DNA of 64,000 bases, from assembly GCA_965250025.1 (NCBI GenBank), contig OZ252283.1, positions 2,852,001-2,916,000 of the forward strand. The letters are read 5' to 3'. Under the pieces are notes generated by a model. The model made no database searches. It was not told the DNA's origin and saw only the letters and a list, made by a program, of their open reading frames with translations. A program made the translations under genes and the position numbers. Of this stretch, positions 26,461 through 35,066 are shown piece after piece (position 1 is the stretch's first letter; every line of letters starts with the position of its first letter). Source of the stretch: CBDDLD01 sp965250025 (GTDB lineage: Bacteria; Bacteroidota; Bacteroidia; Flavobacteriales; Flavobacteriaceae).

Positions 26461-28017
26461 ATGAAAAATTATTTAAACTATGTTTTAATTGCTTTGGTTA
26501 CCCTTCTAACGATTGGATGTACTGACGATTTAGACACAGAACCAATTGTAGAGTTATCTCTTCAAGAGCTTCTTGAAAGAGATCCGCAAGCAATAGAAGG
26601 TGTACTATCAAGGTTATATGCTTCGTTTGCACTTTCGGGACCAGATGGACCGGGAAGTTCTGATATTCCAGATGATGCCGGAGAATCGCCTTTCTTAAGG
26701 GGTATTATTAATTTGCAGGACTTTACAGCGGACGCTATGAAAAACCGTTGGGGAGATGATGGTTTAGACCAATTAACAACGACATCTAACTGGACTGCTG
26801 ACAATAAATTCTTTAGGTATTTATACAATAGAATTTATTATACGATACCTCAGTGTAATAACCTGCTTAATATTTTAACAGCTGTTGATGTACAAAATAA
26901 AGATCAGGTTATAGCAGAAGTAAGATTTATCAGATCATTAGCTTACTATTATTTGATCGATGCTTTTGGTAAAGGTGTCTTAGTCACAGAAGCGGATTTC
27001 GGTGTTACCACACCATTACCTGAAGCCTCTCGTGTGGAATTATTTGACTTTGTAGAAAGCGAGCTTTTAGCAATTGAATCTGCATTACCTGTAAGTAATG
27101 AGTATGGTAGAGCTACTAGAACTGCTGGCCAGATGCTCCTAAGTAAACTATACATTAATGCTGAGATCTATACAGGTATGCCACATTACGACGATGCTGC
27201 GACTTTTGTCAATAGAGTTATCAATGATGGCGGTTATACTCTAGCTACAGATTTTAGAATGAATTTTTCCGCAGATAACGATACTTCTCCGGAGATTATT
27301 TTTCCTTTAATTGCGGATGCAGCCATTAGCCAAAGTTTTGGTAACACCACTTATATCGTTAACGGTAGTTTAAGTACTGATACCATGAATCCTAATGATT
27401 TTGGTGCAACGCAAGGCTGGACTGGACACCGCTCTTCTAAAGGTTGGTATGGCCTATTTGGCGCTGATGCTGCAGAGTTAGCAGCGTCTAATGATGTTAG
27501 AGCTGGTTTATTCTGGACTACTGGGCACAATTATGAAATGGCAGATTATCGTGAGTGGACAGACGGTTATCCATCAACTAAATTCAGAAACAGTCCTTTT
27601 ACTGGCACATCTGCTTCTACAGACTTCTCAAGTACCGATTTTCCTTTATTCAGGTTAGCTGACGCCTATTTAATGTACGCGGAATTGGCTTGGCGCTCTG
27701 CAGCCGATACTAACTTGAACACGGCATTGACTTATGTTAATATGGTTAGAGAACGCTCAAATGCAGACCCAATTGGATCTACAGGTGAAATCACTGAGCA
27801 ATTCCTATTAGATGAGCGCGCCAGAGAATTGAATCTGGAAGGTCACAGACGTACAGACTTGATTCGTTTCGGAAAGTTCACAGGCAGTAGCTACATCTGG
27901 CCTTGGAAAGGTGGTACGGCTTCAGGAACTTCAATTCCTAATAGCTACCGATTATTTCCAATACCATCAACGGCATTACAAGCTAATCCTAATTTAACTC
28001 AAAATCCGGACTTCTAA
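26461..28017 (+). CDS. susD: SusD-family glycan-binding lipoprotein
   Basis: Surface lipoprotein forming the lid of the SusC channel and binding alpha-glucan. The signal peptide ends TIGC, so I choose the second Met (26461) over the ATG at 26455; 518 residues. RagB/SusD features include the TPR-like helices (RFIRSLAYYYLIDAFGKGV, in the sequence VRFIRS...) and the C-terminal NMVRERSNADP plus LDERARELNLEGHRRTDLIRFG motif. Immediately follows susC, as in essentially all Sus-like systems. Confidence 0.96.
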   Translation: MKNYLNYVLIALVTLLTIGCTDDLDTEPIVELSLQELLERDPQAIEGVLSRLYASFALSGPDGPGSSDIPDDAGESPFLRGIINLQDFTADAMKNRWGDDGLDQLTTTSNWTADNKFFRYLYNRIYYTIPQCNNLLNILTAVDVQNKDQVIAEVRFIRSLAYYYLIDAFGKGVLVTEADFGVTTPLPEASRVELFDFVESELLAIESALPVSNEYGRATRTAGQMLLSKLYINAEIYTGMPHYDDAATFVNRVINDGGYTLATDFRMNFSADNDTSPEIIFPLIADAAISQSFGNTTYIVNGSLSTDTMNPNDFGATQGWTGHRSSKGWYGLFGADAAELAASNDVRAGLFWTTGHNYEMADYREWTDGYPSTKFRNSPFTGTSASTDFSSTDFPLFRLADAYLMYAELAWRSAADTNLNTALTYVNMVRERSNADPIGSTGEITEQFLLDERARELNLEGHRRTDLIRFGKFTGSSYIWPWKGGTASGTSIPNSYRLFPIPSTALQANPNLTQNPDF

Positions 28018-28045
28018 ACTAACGATAATAACTCTTAAACATTAA

Positions 28046-29245
28046 ATGATGAAAAAATTAAAATTTATACTAACAGCATTGATTGCAGTGTTTATTATCA
28101 CTGCATGTCAGGAAGATGATGATTTAGACTTTGTAGCTCAGGAAGCTACTGATCTTACCTTTAGCACCAGCTTCTTGGACAGTTATATCCTAAATCCTGC
28201 TGTCAGCAGTAGCTTGGGTGAGCGTTTCACTTGGGACAATGCCAATTTCGGTGTACCTACCAATGTTACTTACAGCTTGCAAGGCGCTACCATGGAAGAT
28301 TTCAGCGATTACGTTGCTGATGATAATTTATATAACCTTGGCAATACTACAGGTAATGAATTACCTGTTACTGTAGGCCAAATGATTGCTTTGGCTGAAG
28401 CTGCAGGTTTGGATAATGATCCAAGTACTGATGACATTCCAAATACAGGAACTGTTTATTTTAGATTAATGGCAGTGGTAGGTGATGAAGGTCTTCCATC
28501 GTACTCAGCAGTACAAGGATTAGCCGTTGAATTACAGGAAGGTGAACCTACCGGTGGTATTTGTGAAGTCGCTACTTTATACGGTGTAGGCGCTGGTTTA
28601 CCTGATGCAGGTTGGGACTGGGCTACTCCAGTTGAATTGGCATGTACAATGGACGGTGTTTGGTCTGGTACAGTAAATTTCCAAAATGATGCTGGTAATA
28701 ACAACTTTAGATTCTTTACTGTAAATAGCGATTGGGCATCAGGTAGAAATTATCCGTTCTATGTGGATGCAGGTTATACTATTGACAACAAACTTGTGGA
28801 TGCCATGGATGGTGATAATAACTTTGCTTTTGTAGGCGCTTCAGGATCCTATGTGCTAACTATAGACACTAACGAATTAACCATTACCTTAGAGGGTACA
28901 GGTACATGTGAAGTGGACACTTTATATGGTGTTGGTGCCGGTTTACCAACTGCAGGTTGGGATTGGGCAACTCCTGTAGAGTTAATTTGCTCTAGTGACG
29001 GGGTTTGGTCTGGTTATATTGAACTTCAAAATAATGGCGGAGCGGATAACAATTTCAGATTCTTTACAGTCAATAGTGACTGGGCATCAGGTAGAAATTA
29101 TCCATTTTACACAGATGCGGGGTATACTATAGACAGTAACTTGGTTGATGCTATGGATGGTGATAATAATTTTGCCTTTACAGGAACTTCAGGAACTTAT
29201 TTATTGACTATAGACACCAATAATTTGACCATTACTTTGGAATAA
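28046..29245 (+). CDS. SusE/SusF-like surface glycan-binding lipoprotein with duplicated domain
   Basis: Lipoprotein (signal ending ITAC) of 399 residues. An N-terminal SusE-type Ig-like domain (about 25-170) is followed by two nearly identical starch-binding-like modules (about 173-285 and 288-399), each with YGVGAGLP, AGWDWATPVEL, the FRFFTVNSDWASGRNYPFY block and a closing LTIDTN-LTITLE strand. Aromatic Trp and Tyr in these blocks probably contact glucan. It should hold starch at the surface to feed SusCD. A second ATG (28049) is an equally good start. Followed by a strong terminator at 29275-29312. Confidence 0.9.
   Translation: MMKKLKFILTALIAVFIITACQEDDDLDFVAQEATDLTFSTSFLDSYILNPAVSSSLGERFTWDNANFGVPTNVTYSLQGATMEDFSDYVADDNLYNLGNTTGNELPVTVGQMIALAEAAGLDNDPSTDDIPNTGTVYFRLMAVVGDEGLPSYSAVQGLAVELQEGEPTGGICEVATLYGVGAGLPDAGWDWATPVELACTMDGVWSGTVNFQNDAGNNNFRFFTVNSDWASGRNYPFYVDAGYTIDNKLVDAMDGDNNFAFVGASGSYVLTIDTNELTITLEGTGTCEVDTLYGVGAGLPTAGWDWATPVELICSSDGVWSGYIELQNNGGADNNFRFFTVNSDWASGRNYPFYTDAGYTIDSNLVDAMDGDNNFAFTGTSGTYLLTIDTNNLTITLE
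28562..29242 (+). repeat. Tandem 345-bp intragenic duplication
   Basis: Two copies, 28562-28906 and 28907-29242, encode the paired binding modules of the SusE-like protein. They are highly similar at protein level and clearly related at DNA level, with synonymous changes, so the duplication is not brand new. Such modules commonly expand avidity for polymeric starch. Confidence 0.85.
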
Positions 29246-29274
29246 TTAAAAATAGTAAAGCTTGAAATATTAAT

Positions 29275-29312
29275 AAAAAGGCTATGCTGTGTATACAACA
29301 TAGCCTTTTTTT
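29275..29312 (+). terminator. Rho-independent terminator after susCDE operon
   Basis: AAAAAGGCTATG and its complement CATAGCC plus a run of seven T form a stable hairpin 29 bp after the SusE-like stop. It separates the susCDE transcript from the amylase gene, whose start codon lies 15 bp beyond, so partial readthrough or a promoter within the operon end is needed for the latter. Confidence 0.85.
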
Positions 29313-29327
29313 GAAAAATTACCTACT

Positions 29328-32261
29328 ATGAAAAGACAATTATGCTTTTTAATACTGATTCTGCCATTTCTTGCCGTATCGCAGGTTAGTCTTAGTGTTG
29401 GGGCTATCGAGGTTGACCAACCTGTAACCATAACACTCGACATAAATAATACCACCGATACCAATTGTAATGGGTTTAATAATCCTGGGAAGGTCTACAT
29501 GCATTCCGGAATTGGAGACAACTCCAATGCCTTTGGTTTTAGCGTTATTGGCAACTATGGTGTCGATGATGGTATTGGAGAAATGTCAAACAATGGGGAT
29601 GGCACATATAGCATTACGCTTACGCCACAGGATTATTACGGTATTACTCAGACTCAAGCCGACAATGCCACTCAAATAGGTATGGTATTTAGAAACGAAG
29701 ACGGTTCTCAAGAACTTAAAGATGATGGCTGTAGTGATTTCATCTTTCCTGTTGGCAGTATTCGAATTGACCTATCGCAACCTTCAGGAGCTATAGCTAT
29801 TGTAGGCTCAGGAGAAGATTTACAAATACAAGCCAGTATTGTATTTCAAGGCAGTACCACCGTTCAGGGCAGTTTTGATATTGTCCGTAATGGTGATTAT
29901 GACAACCCTATAGCTAGTGGTACTTGTGGGTTCCCTACTTGTAGCGCTACCATACCAAACGCCAGCTTATCTAATGGCGATCTAATAACTTTTGTAGGTA
30001 CACCTCCCGGCATTACTGAAACCGGAGAAGCCAGCTTTGAAGTTATTTTAGCACCGGCTGTTGTTGAAGAAGCACTTCCTGCCGGACTTGAAGATGGTAT
30101 TAATTATAATACTGACACATCAAGAGCTACTTTAGTATTGAATGCTCCGGGAAAAGAATTTATAGAAGTTGCCGGTAGTTTTAATAGTTATACTCCAACA
30201 GGTGCTGATGTCATGAAACGTGATCCTGCTACAGGAAAATTCTGGTTGGAATTGACAGGTTTGACCTCTGGTCAGATAGAAACGTATCAATACTGGGTAT
30301 ATGATACCGATCCGGTTGCCGGCTCTCCGGCATTGGTAAAAACTGCCGATCCGTTTTCAACATTAGTATTATCCCCTTTTGACGATCCTTTTATCCCAAG
30401 TACAACGTATCCTAACTTACCGCCTTATCCTGCTGGTCAGGAACGTGAGGTTACTGTGCTTCAAACCGGGCAAACCCCTTATCCGTGGACCGTTACGAAT
30501 TTTCAAAAACCTAAAAAAGAAGATCTGATTGTTTATGAAGTATTGGTACGTGATTTTGATGCCAATAGAAACTATCAGGATTTGATTGACAGGATCGATT
30601 ACTTCAAAAACCTTAATATCAATGCCATTCAATTGATGCCTGTTATGGAATTTGAGGGTAATGAAAGTTGGGGCTACAACACGTCATTTCACATGGCCCT
30701 TGATAAGTTTTATGGTACGGAAGATAAGTTTAAAGAATTCATTGATTTGTGTCACCAAAATGGCATTGCGGTTATTCTTGATATTGCGCTCAACCATGCC
30801 TTTGGCAGAAACCCGCTGGTACGTATGTGGATGGATGATCCGGATGGTGATGGCTGGGGAGGCCCTAGTAGTGACAACCCATACTTTAATCAAGTGCCAA
30901 AACACAGTTATAATGTAGGGTCTGATTTTAGTCATACAGAAGAAGAACCTAATAATCCGGCAAACACTAATGACACCACCAACCCTATTACCAATGACTA
31001 CGTCAAACGTGTCGTGAAACATTGGATTACAGAATTTAAAATTGATGGTTTTCGTTGGGATTTGACCAAAGGATTTACACAGAACTGTGAAAATAATGAG
31101 GGTTGTACCAATAGCTATCAGCAAGACCGTATAGACATCTTAAAATCTTATGCCGATTATTCCTGGTCGCTTGACGACACGCATTATGTGATCTTTGAAC
31201 ATCTGGGTCAGGAAAATGAAGAAAAAGAATGGGCTAATTATCGTTATGACGAAGGTAAAGGTATTATGATGTGGGGTAAAATGACCGATCCGTATAACCA
31301 ATTGACCATGGGTTACAATTCTAATAATGATATTCGTGGTATTGGTCATAAATCGAGAGCTCAGTTTAATGGCCCTCGTGTTATGGGTTATGCAGAGAGT
31401 CATGATGAAGAACGTTTAATGTATAAAAATGTAGCTTTTGGCAATTCAACTAACGGTTCTCATAATGTAACCAATCTAGATACTGCGCTGTCCAGAATGT
31501 CAGCCTTAGGCGCCGTGAGTTTGACGGTTCCCGGTCCAAAAATGATTTGGCATTTTGCTGCTTTAGGTATGGACAATTCCATCTTTACCTGTCCTAATGG
31601 CACAGTCAATAATCCGGACTGCAAACTGGATACTAAACCGCAACCGCAATGGGCAGAAAATTGGTTGGCAGACGCAAACAGAAATCAAATTTATAACGAT
31701 TGGTCACGATTAATTGAATTAAAAATTAATGAACCTGTATTTGAAGGCGATTATACGATATCTGATCCTTCGTTAATTACCAGAATTGAGATTTCCGATA
31801 CGAGTTTACCAACTTCAGAATTGAGAGAGGTCATTATCCTTGCCAATTTTGAAGTAACTACGCAAACTGTGGCTACTAATTTCCCTTTATCCGGAACTTG
31901 GTACGATCTTATGGACGATACCAATGCCACTACTATTGAAAGCACGGTATCTTCTATTTCTATTCCACCTGGTCAGTTCCGTATTTTCGGGAACCAGCCG
32001 GCTCAGCTATTGGGTGTTGACGAAGAAACACGTTCTGATCTAAACCTATACCCTAACCCTACGAACAGTCTATTTAGTGTTAACAGGAATACCACTAATG
32101 TTGATGTTTATGATATTACGGGTAAAACTATAAAATCTTTTAAAGGCAACTTTGATAAGAATAGTACATTTGATATTTCGGATTTAAATACTGGAATATA
32201 CATTGTTAAAGTTGCCAATTCCGAAGGTCAATCTCTGACCTCTAAGTTAGTCAAGCTCTAA
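29328..32261 (+). CDS. Secreted multidomain GH13 alpha-amylase/pullulanase-like enzyme with T9SS sorting domain
   Basis: A 977-residue extracellular GH13 enzyme. Order: Sec signal (to about 18); an N-terminal beta-sandwich (about 20-140) likely to bind carbohydrate; a second Ig-like linker; a CBM48-like domain (about 255-350, VAGSFNSYTPTGADVMKRD); the GH13 barrel with DIALNH, GFRWDLTKGF (nucleophile Asp about 575), FEHLGQENE (acid/base Glu about 622) and ESHDEERL (about 689); and a C-terminal type A sorting domain (about 905-977, starting LNLYPNP) for type IX secretion. Region II reads FRWD rather than FRxDA, so substrate details (amylase versus pullulanase-like) remain open. It probably begins extracellular starch breakdown for the SusCD system. 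Confidence 0.92.
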   Translation: MKRQLCFLILILPFLAVSQVSLSVGAIEVDQPVTITLDINNTTDTNCNGFNNPGKVYMHSGIGDNSNAFGFSVIGNYGVDDGIGEMSNNGDGTYSITLTPQDYYGITQTQADNATQIGMVFRNEDGSQELKDDGCSDFIFPVGSIRIDLSQPSGAIAIVGSGEDLQIQASIVFQGSTTVQGSFDIVRNGDYDNPIASGTCGFPTCSATIPNASLSNGDLITFVGTPPGITETGEASFEVILAPAVVEEALPAGLEDGINYNTDTSRATLVLNAPGKEFIEVAGSFNSYTPTGADVMKRDPATGKFWLELTGLTSGQIETYQYWVYDTDPVAGSPALVKTADPFSTLVLSPFDDPFIPSTTYPNLPPYPAGQEREVTVLQTGQTPYPWTVTNFQKPKKEDLIVYEVLVRDFDANRNYQDLIDRIDYFKNLNINAIQLMPVMEFEGNESWGYNTSFHMALDKFYGTEDKFKEFIDLCHQNGIAVILDIALNHAFGRNPLVRMWMDDPDGDGWGGPSSDNPYFNQVPKHSYNVGSDFSHTEEEPNNPANTNDTTNPITNDYVKRVVKHWITEFKIDGFRWDLTKGFTQNCENNEGCTNSYQQDRIDILKSYADYSWSLDDTHYVIFEHLGQENEEKEWANYRYDEGKGIMMWGKMTDPYNQLTMGYNSNNDIRGIGHKSRAQFNGPRVMGYAESHDEERLMYKNVAFGNSTNGSHNVTNLDTALSRMSALGAVSLTVPGPKMIWHFAALGMDNSIFTCPNGTVNNPDCKLDTKPQPQWAENWLADANRNQIYNDWSRLIELKINEPVFEGDYTISDPSLITRIEISDTSLPTSELREVIILANFEVTTQTVATNFPLSGTWYDLMDDTNATTIESTVSSISIPPGQFRIFGNQPAQLLGVDEETRSDLNLYPNPTNSLFSVNRNTTNVDVYDITGKTIKSFKGNFDKNSTFDISDLNTGIYIVKVANSEGQSLTSKLVKL

Positions 32262-32284
32262 TTACTTACACCACCTAATTGAGC

Positions 32285-32318
32285 AAAAAAAGCTTCTCAG
32301 TTTTGAGAAGCTTTTTTT
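32285..32318 (+). terminator. Rho-independent terminator after the secreted amylase
   Basis: AAAAAAGCTTCTC pairs with GAGAAGCTTTTTT around a short loop and ends in a T-tract, 23 bp after the GH13 stop codon. It closes the alpha-glucan locus on the plus strand. Confidence 0.9.
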
Positions 32319-32531
32319 ATTTGTTCGAGTGGAAAGGTTTAAACCCTCACACCTGTTTTTAGTAATAATTTACAACTTTAATCTTTTATCAAAAATTAAT
32401 AATTCTGATATTTACGTCTAATTAAAAATATTAAGGTCATTTTAATTTTAAAGGGCATAGCGATTTTTAACTTTCTCCTCTTTTCACTACTTAGTTGGTA
32501 CCACAAAAAGAAGTTAGACATTGCTATATAT

Positions 32532-33524
32532 GTGTTTTCTTTCTTTTTACTAGGAAAAGGCTTAACGCTACTAAGTAATTTAATACTTACCAAATCGATT
32601 TTCCCAGAAAATACTTCTATTTTTTATTTCGGAATTATACTAAATTCGTTTCTGTTTTTTTATGCGCCAATCTTATATCTTTTTGCTGTAAGTATTATAA
32701 AAGGTAACGTCTCTTTTAAAAAGAATTGGGTTCATTTTATCCCCTTTGTGATATTTTCAGTATTAAACATTACGCTTGTCCTAATGTTCATTTTTATGAG
32801 TGGCACTAAGATCACTGAAAGTGTTTTGTGGATTAGGAACGCCTTTGATAGGTTATATTTTGGTCAAGTCATTGCCTATACCTTTGCTTCTTTTTGGGTT
32901 GTACACAGACATAAAAGTGATAATTTAAGGTTTAAAAAGATTGCTAAATGGTTAAAACAAACGCTCTTACTCTTTTTTATGATATGGTTGGTCTTTTTGG
33001 CAAGTTCGCTTACAGAAGGGCATCCAAATTTTGTTGTAGCGCTTACTTTTATCGGCACTTTCTTATTGCTTGTTTTATCAAACATTATTGTGCTTCAATT
33101 ATTAAACCATCCTGAATTTTTCTACAATAACCTTACGATCAAATTAAAAAAAGAAAACACTAACTCTAAAATAAATAAAGAGACTTATACCCAACTGTGT
33201 AATTTGGTAGCTGAAGATAAGTTGTATAAAAAACCAGACTTAAAGATTAGCGATTTATCTGAAGCTTTAGGCGAATCCGGAAGAACTATTTCCATTTTAA
33301 TAAATACTTTCTACAAAGGTAATTTCTACGATTTTATTAATTTTTATCGTATCGAAGAAGCTAAATCGCTTTTAAAAAATGGCAATAATGACATGACCAT
33401 TTTAACCATATTATACGAATCTGGATTTAACAGTAAATCTGTTTTTAATGCCGTATTTAAAAAAATGGAAGGTCAAACGCCATCTGCCTACAGAAAAAAC
33501 CATATCGCTTCACTGTACGGATAA
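32532..33524 (+). CDS. Membrane-anchored AraC-type transcriptional regulator, start uncertain
   Basis: The N-terminal two thirds is multi-spanning membrane protein (about six helices visible) and the C-terminal 100 residues form an AraC-type HTH domain (ISDLSEALGESGRTISILIN, then YRIEEAKSLLK, ILYESGFNSKSVFNAVFKK, GQTPSAYRK). Such proteins sense an envelope signal and regulate neighbouring genes. The annotated start is GTG at 32532, but the same frame is open back to 32409 and encodes a credible further helix (GIAIFNFLLFSLLSWYHKKK) with no ATG, GTG or TTG in it, so the true start is either a rare codon or lost. It is followed by six plus-strand exported-protein genes, its probable targets. Confidence 0.8.
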   Translation: MFSFFLLGKGLTLLSNLILTKSIFPENTSIFYFGIILNSFLFFYAPILYLFAVSIIKGNVSFKKNWVHFIPFVIFSVLNITLVLMFIFMSGTKITESVLWIRNAFDRLYFGQVIAYTFASFWVVHRHKSDNLRFKKIAKWLKQTLLLFFMIWLVFLASSLTEGHPNFVVALTFIGTFLLLVLSNIIVLQLLNHPEFFYNNLTIKLKKENTNSKINKETYTQLCNLVAEDKLYKKPDLKISDLSEALGESGRTISILINTFYKGNFYDFINFYRIEEAKSLLKNGNNDMTILTILYESGFNSKSVFNAVFKKMEGQTPSAYRKNHIASLYG

Positions 33525-33624
33525 ACTACTAGTTTATCCATCTAATGTTGTTAAATCGCTCTTAAAATAAGGTACTGATTTAAGTATTTACAGGCATTCG
33601 GACGACATGACTTGGTTTAAAAAG

Positions 33625-33633
33625 TACGTTTGC
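33625..33633 (+). promoter_or_regulatory. Candidate -7 element for the exported-hydrolase cluster
   Basis: TACGTTTGC matches the Bacteroidetes TAnnTTTG -7 consensus, 54 bp before the ATG of the PDZ-hydrolase gene. A correctly spaced -33 TTTG is not obvious, which would fit an activator-dependent promoter. Assignment is tentative. Confidence 0.35.
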
Positions 33634-33686
33634 CAAAGAATTACCATTTCATATTGCCGAAATGCATTCTTAACAAATCCGTATCA

Positions 33687-35066
33687 ATGAAACATTTACA
33701 CATTTTTAAATTACTAATTCTTCTGTCTGCTTTTGGTTTGCAGATTAACCATGCCCAAACTCTGAAAAGAAAAGGTCTTTTGGGTATTACGATGCAAACG
33801 TTAAACGACAGTATCGCCAAACAGAATAACCTAAAAGTTAGTTCGGGCGTATATATCATTACAGTATTTCCTAATTCAACTTTCTCAAACTTGGGCATTG
33901 AAAAAGGTAGTGTATTAACAAGGCTAAACAACACACCTGTGAATACGATTCAAGATGTATTAGCTATTACAGGACAACTCTATGAAGGCGATACTATAGA
34001 AGCTGAGTATTATTTGAATAATAGTAAGAGAAAAAAATCAACATCTTTATTAGGAAGACCTCTGGAAGATTTTGTAAATGGTAATGTTAACTACAGCGAA
34101 GTCGTATACGATGGTAATGCTCTAAGAAGTATTCTGGTTACACCAAAGCACATTCAAAAGCCACCCGTCATCTATTTCTTGCAAGGCTATACTTGTGGTT
34201 CAATAGAAACAACCTCCGATGATAACCCAATGAAAAAGCTAATGAACGATTGGGTAAATGCAGGATTTGCAGTATATCGTATTGAAAAACCTGGTGTAGG
34301 TGACAGTCAGAGCAAAAAGCATTGTTCTCAAATAAGTTTCGATGAGGAACTCAAGGCATTTAAAGAAGGTTATAAGGTCCTTATGACCGAAGCATCTATT
34401 GATGCTAATAATATCTTCATGTTTGGGCATTCTATGGGAGGAGTAATTGCACCGCTTTTAAACAAAATAAAATCACCACGGGGTATCATAACCTATGGTA
34501 GTATTGCTCAAAACTGGTACGATTATATGGTAGACTTGTACACCATACAACCAAAACATTTTGGCGTATCTGATGCGCAAATAAAAGAAGATAACGAAGT
34601 GAATTTAAAGTTTAACAAAGACTTTCTTATTAATAAATTGTCTGGTCCAGAGATCTTAAAGAATAAAGCTTACGCAGAATTTTTCAGCGCTAACGAACTC
34701 AACTTCAGACAAAACCAATATATAGGTCGTCATTTTGATTTTTGGCAAAATTTAGCAGACATCAATATTCCAAAAGCTTGGTCTCAAATAACAACAAATG
34801 TTTTTGCTATGCACGGTGAATATGATATTCAGGCCATTAGTCCAAAAGGCGCTAAAAGAATAGCAGAAATAGTAAATGAAAATGGTGGAAAAGGTGATTT
34901 CATTTTAATTAAAAATGCAGACCATAGCTTTGTAAACTTTGACTCCATGCAGCATAATGCCGAAACCTTAAATAATGGCTCTTATATGAGTCATGCCAGA
35001 GATAATTATAGTAGTGATCTCGGTAAGGAAAGTATTAAATGGATGAAGTCCAAAATTAAAAGGTAA
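33687..35066 (+). CDS. Exported PDZ domain-alpha/beta hydrolase fusion
   Basis: The start is set at 33687 because it yields a Sec signal (MKHLHIFKLLILLSAFGLQINHAQ, in two parts to about residue 24); upstream in-frame codons are unlikely. Residues about 30-120 form a PDZ domain (GVYIITVFPNSTFSNLGIEKGS, LTRLNNTPVNTIQDV), followed by an alpha/beta hydrolase: nucleophile elbow GHSMGG (Ser about 246), acid in HGEYDIQA, His in NADHSF (about 411). A PDZ in front of this hydrolase type suggests recognition of a peptide or membrane-protein partner. Resembles secreted dipeptidyl-type or acyl hydrolases, but substrate is unknown. The next gene begins directly after its stop codon. Confidence 0.85.
   Translation: MKHLHIFKLLILLSAFGLQINHAQTLKRKGLLGITMQTLNDSIAKQNNLKVSSGVYIITVFPNSTFSNLGIEKGSVLTRLNNTPVNTIQDVLAITGQLYEGDTIEAEYYLNNSKRKKSTSLLGRPLEDFVNGNVNYSEVVYDGNALRSILVTPKHIQKPPVIYFLQGYTCGSIETTSDDNPMKKLMNDWVNAGFAVYRIEKPGVGDSQSKKHCSQISFDEELKAFKEGYKVLMTEASIDANNIFMFGHSMGGVIAPLLNKIKSPRGIITYGSIAQNWYDYMVDLYTIQPKHFGVSDAQIKEDNEVNLKFNKDFLINKLSGPEILKNKAYAEFFSANELNFRQNQYIGRHFDFWQNLADINIPKAWSQITTNVFAMHGEYDIQAISPKGAKRIAEIVNENGGKGDFILIKNADHSFVNFDSMQHNAETLNNGSYMSHARDNYSSDLGKESIKWMKSKIKR

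Noticed and set aside
30684..31124. Minus-strand reading frame opposite the secreted GH13
   Set aside because: It is antisense to the conserved catalytic barrel and has no coding features of its own.
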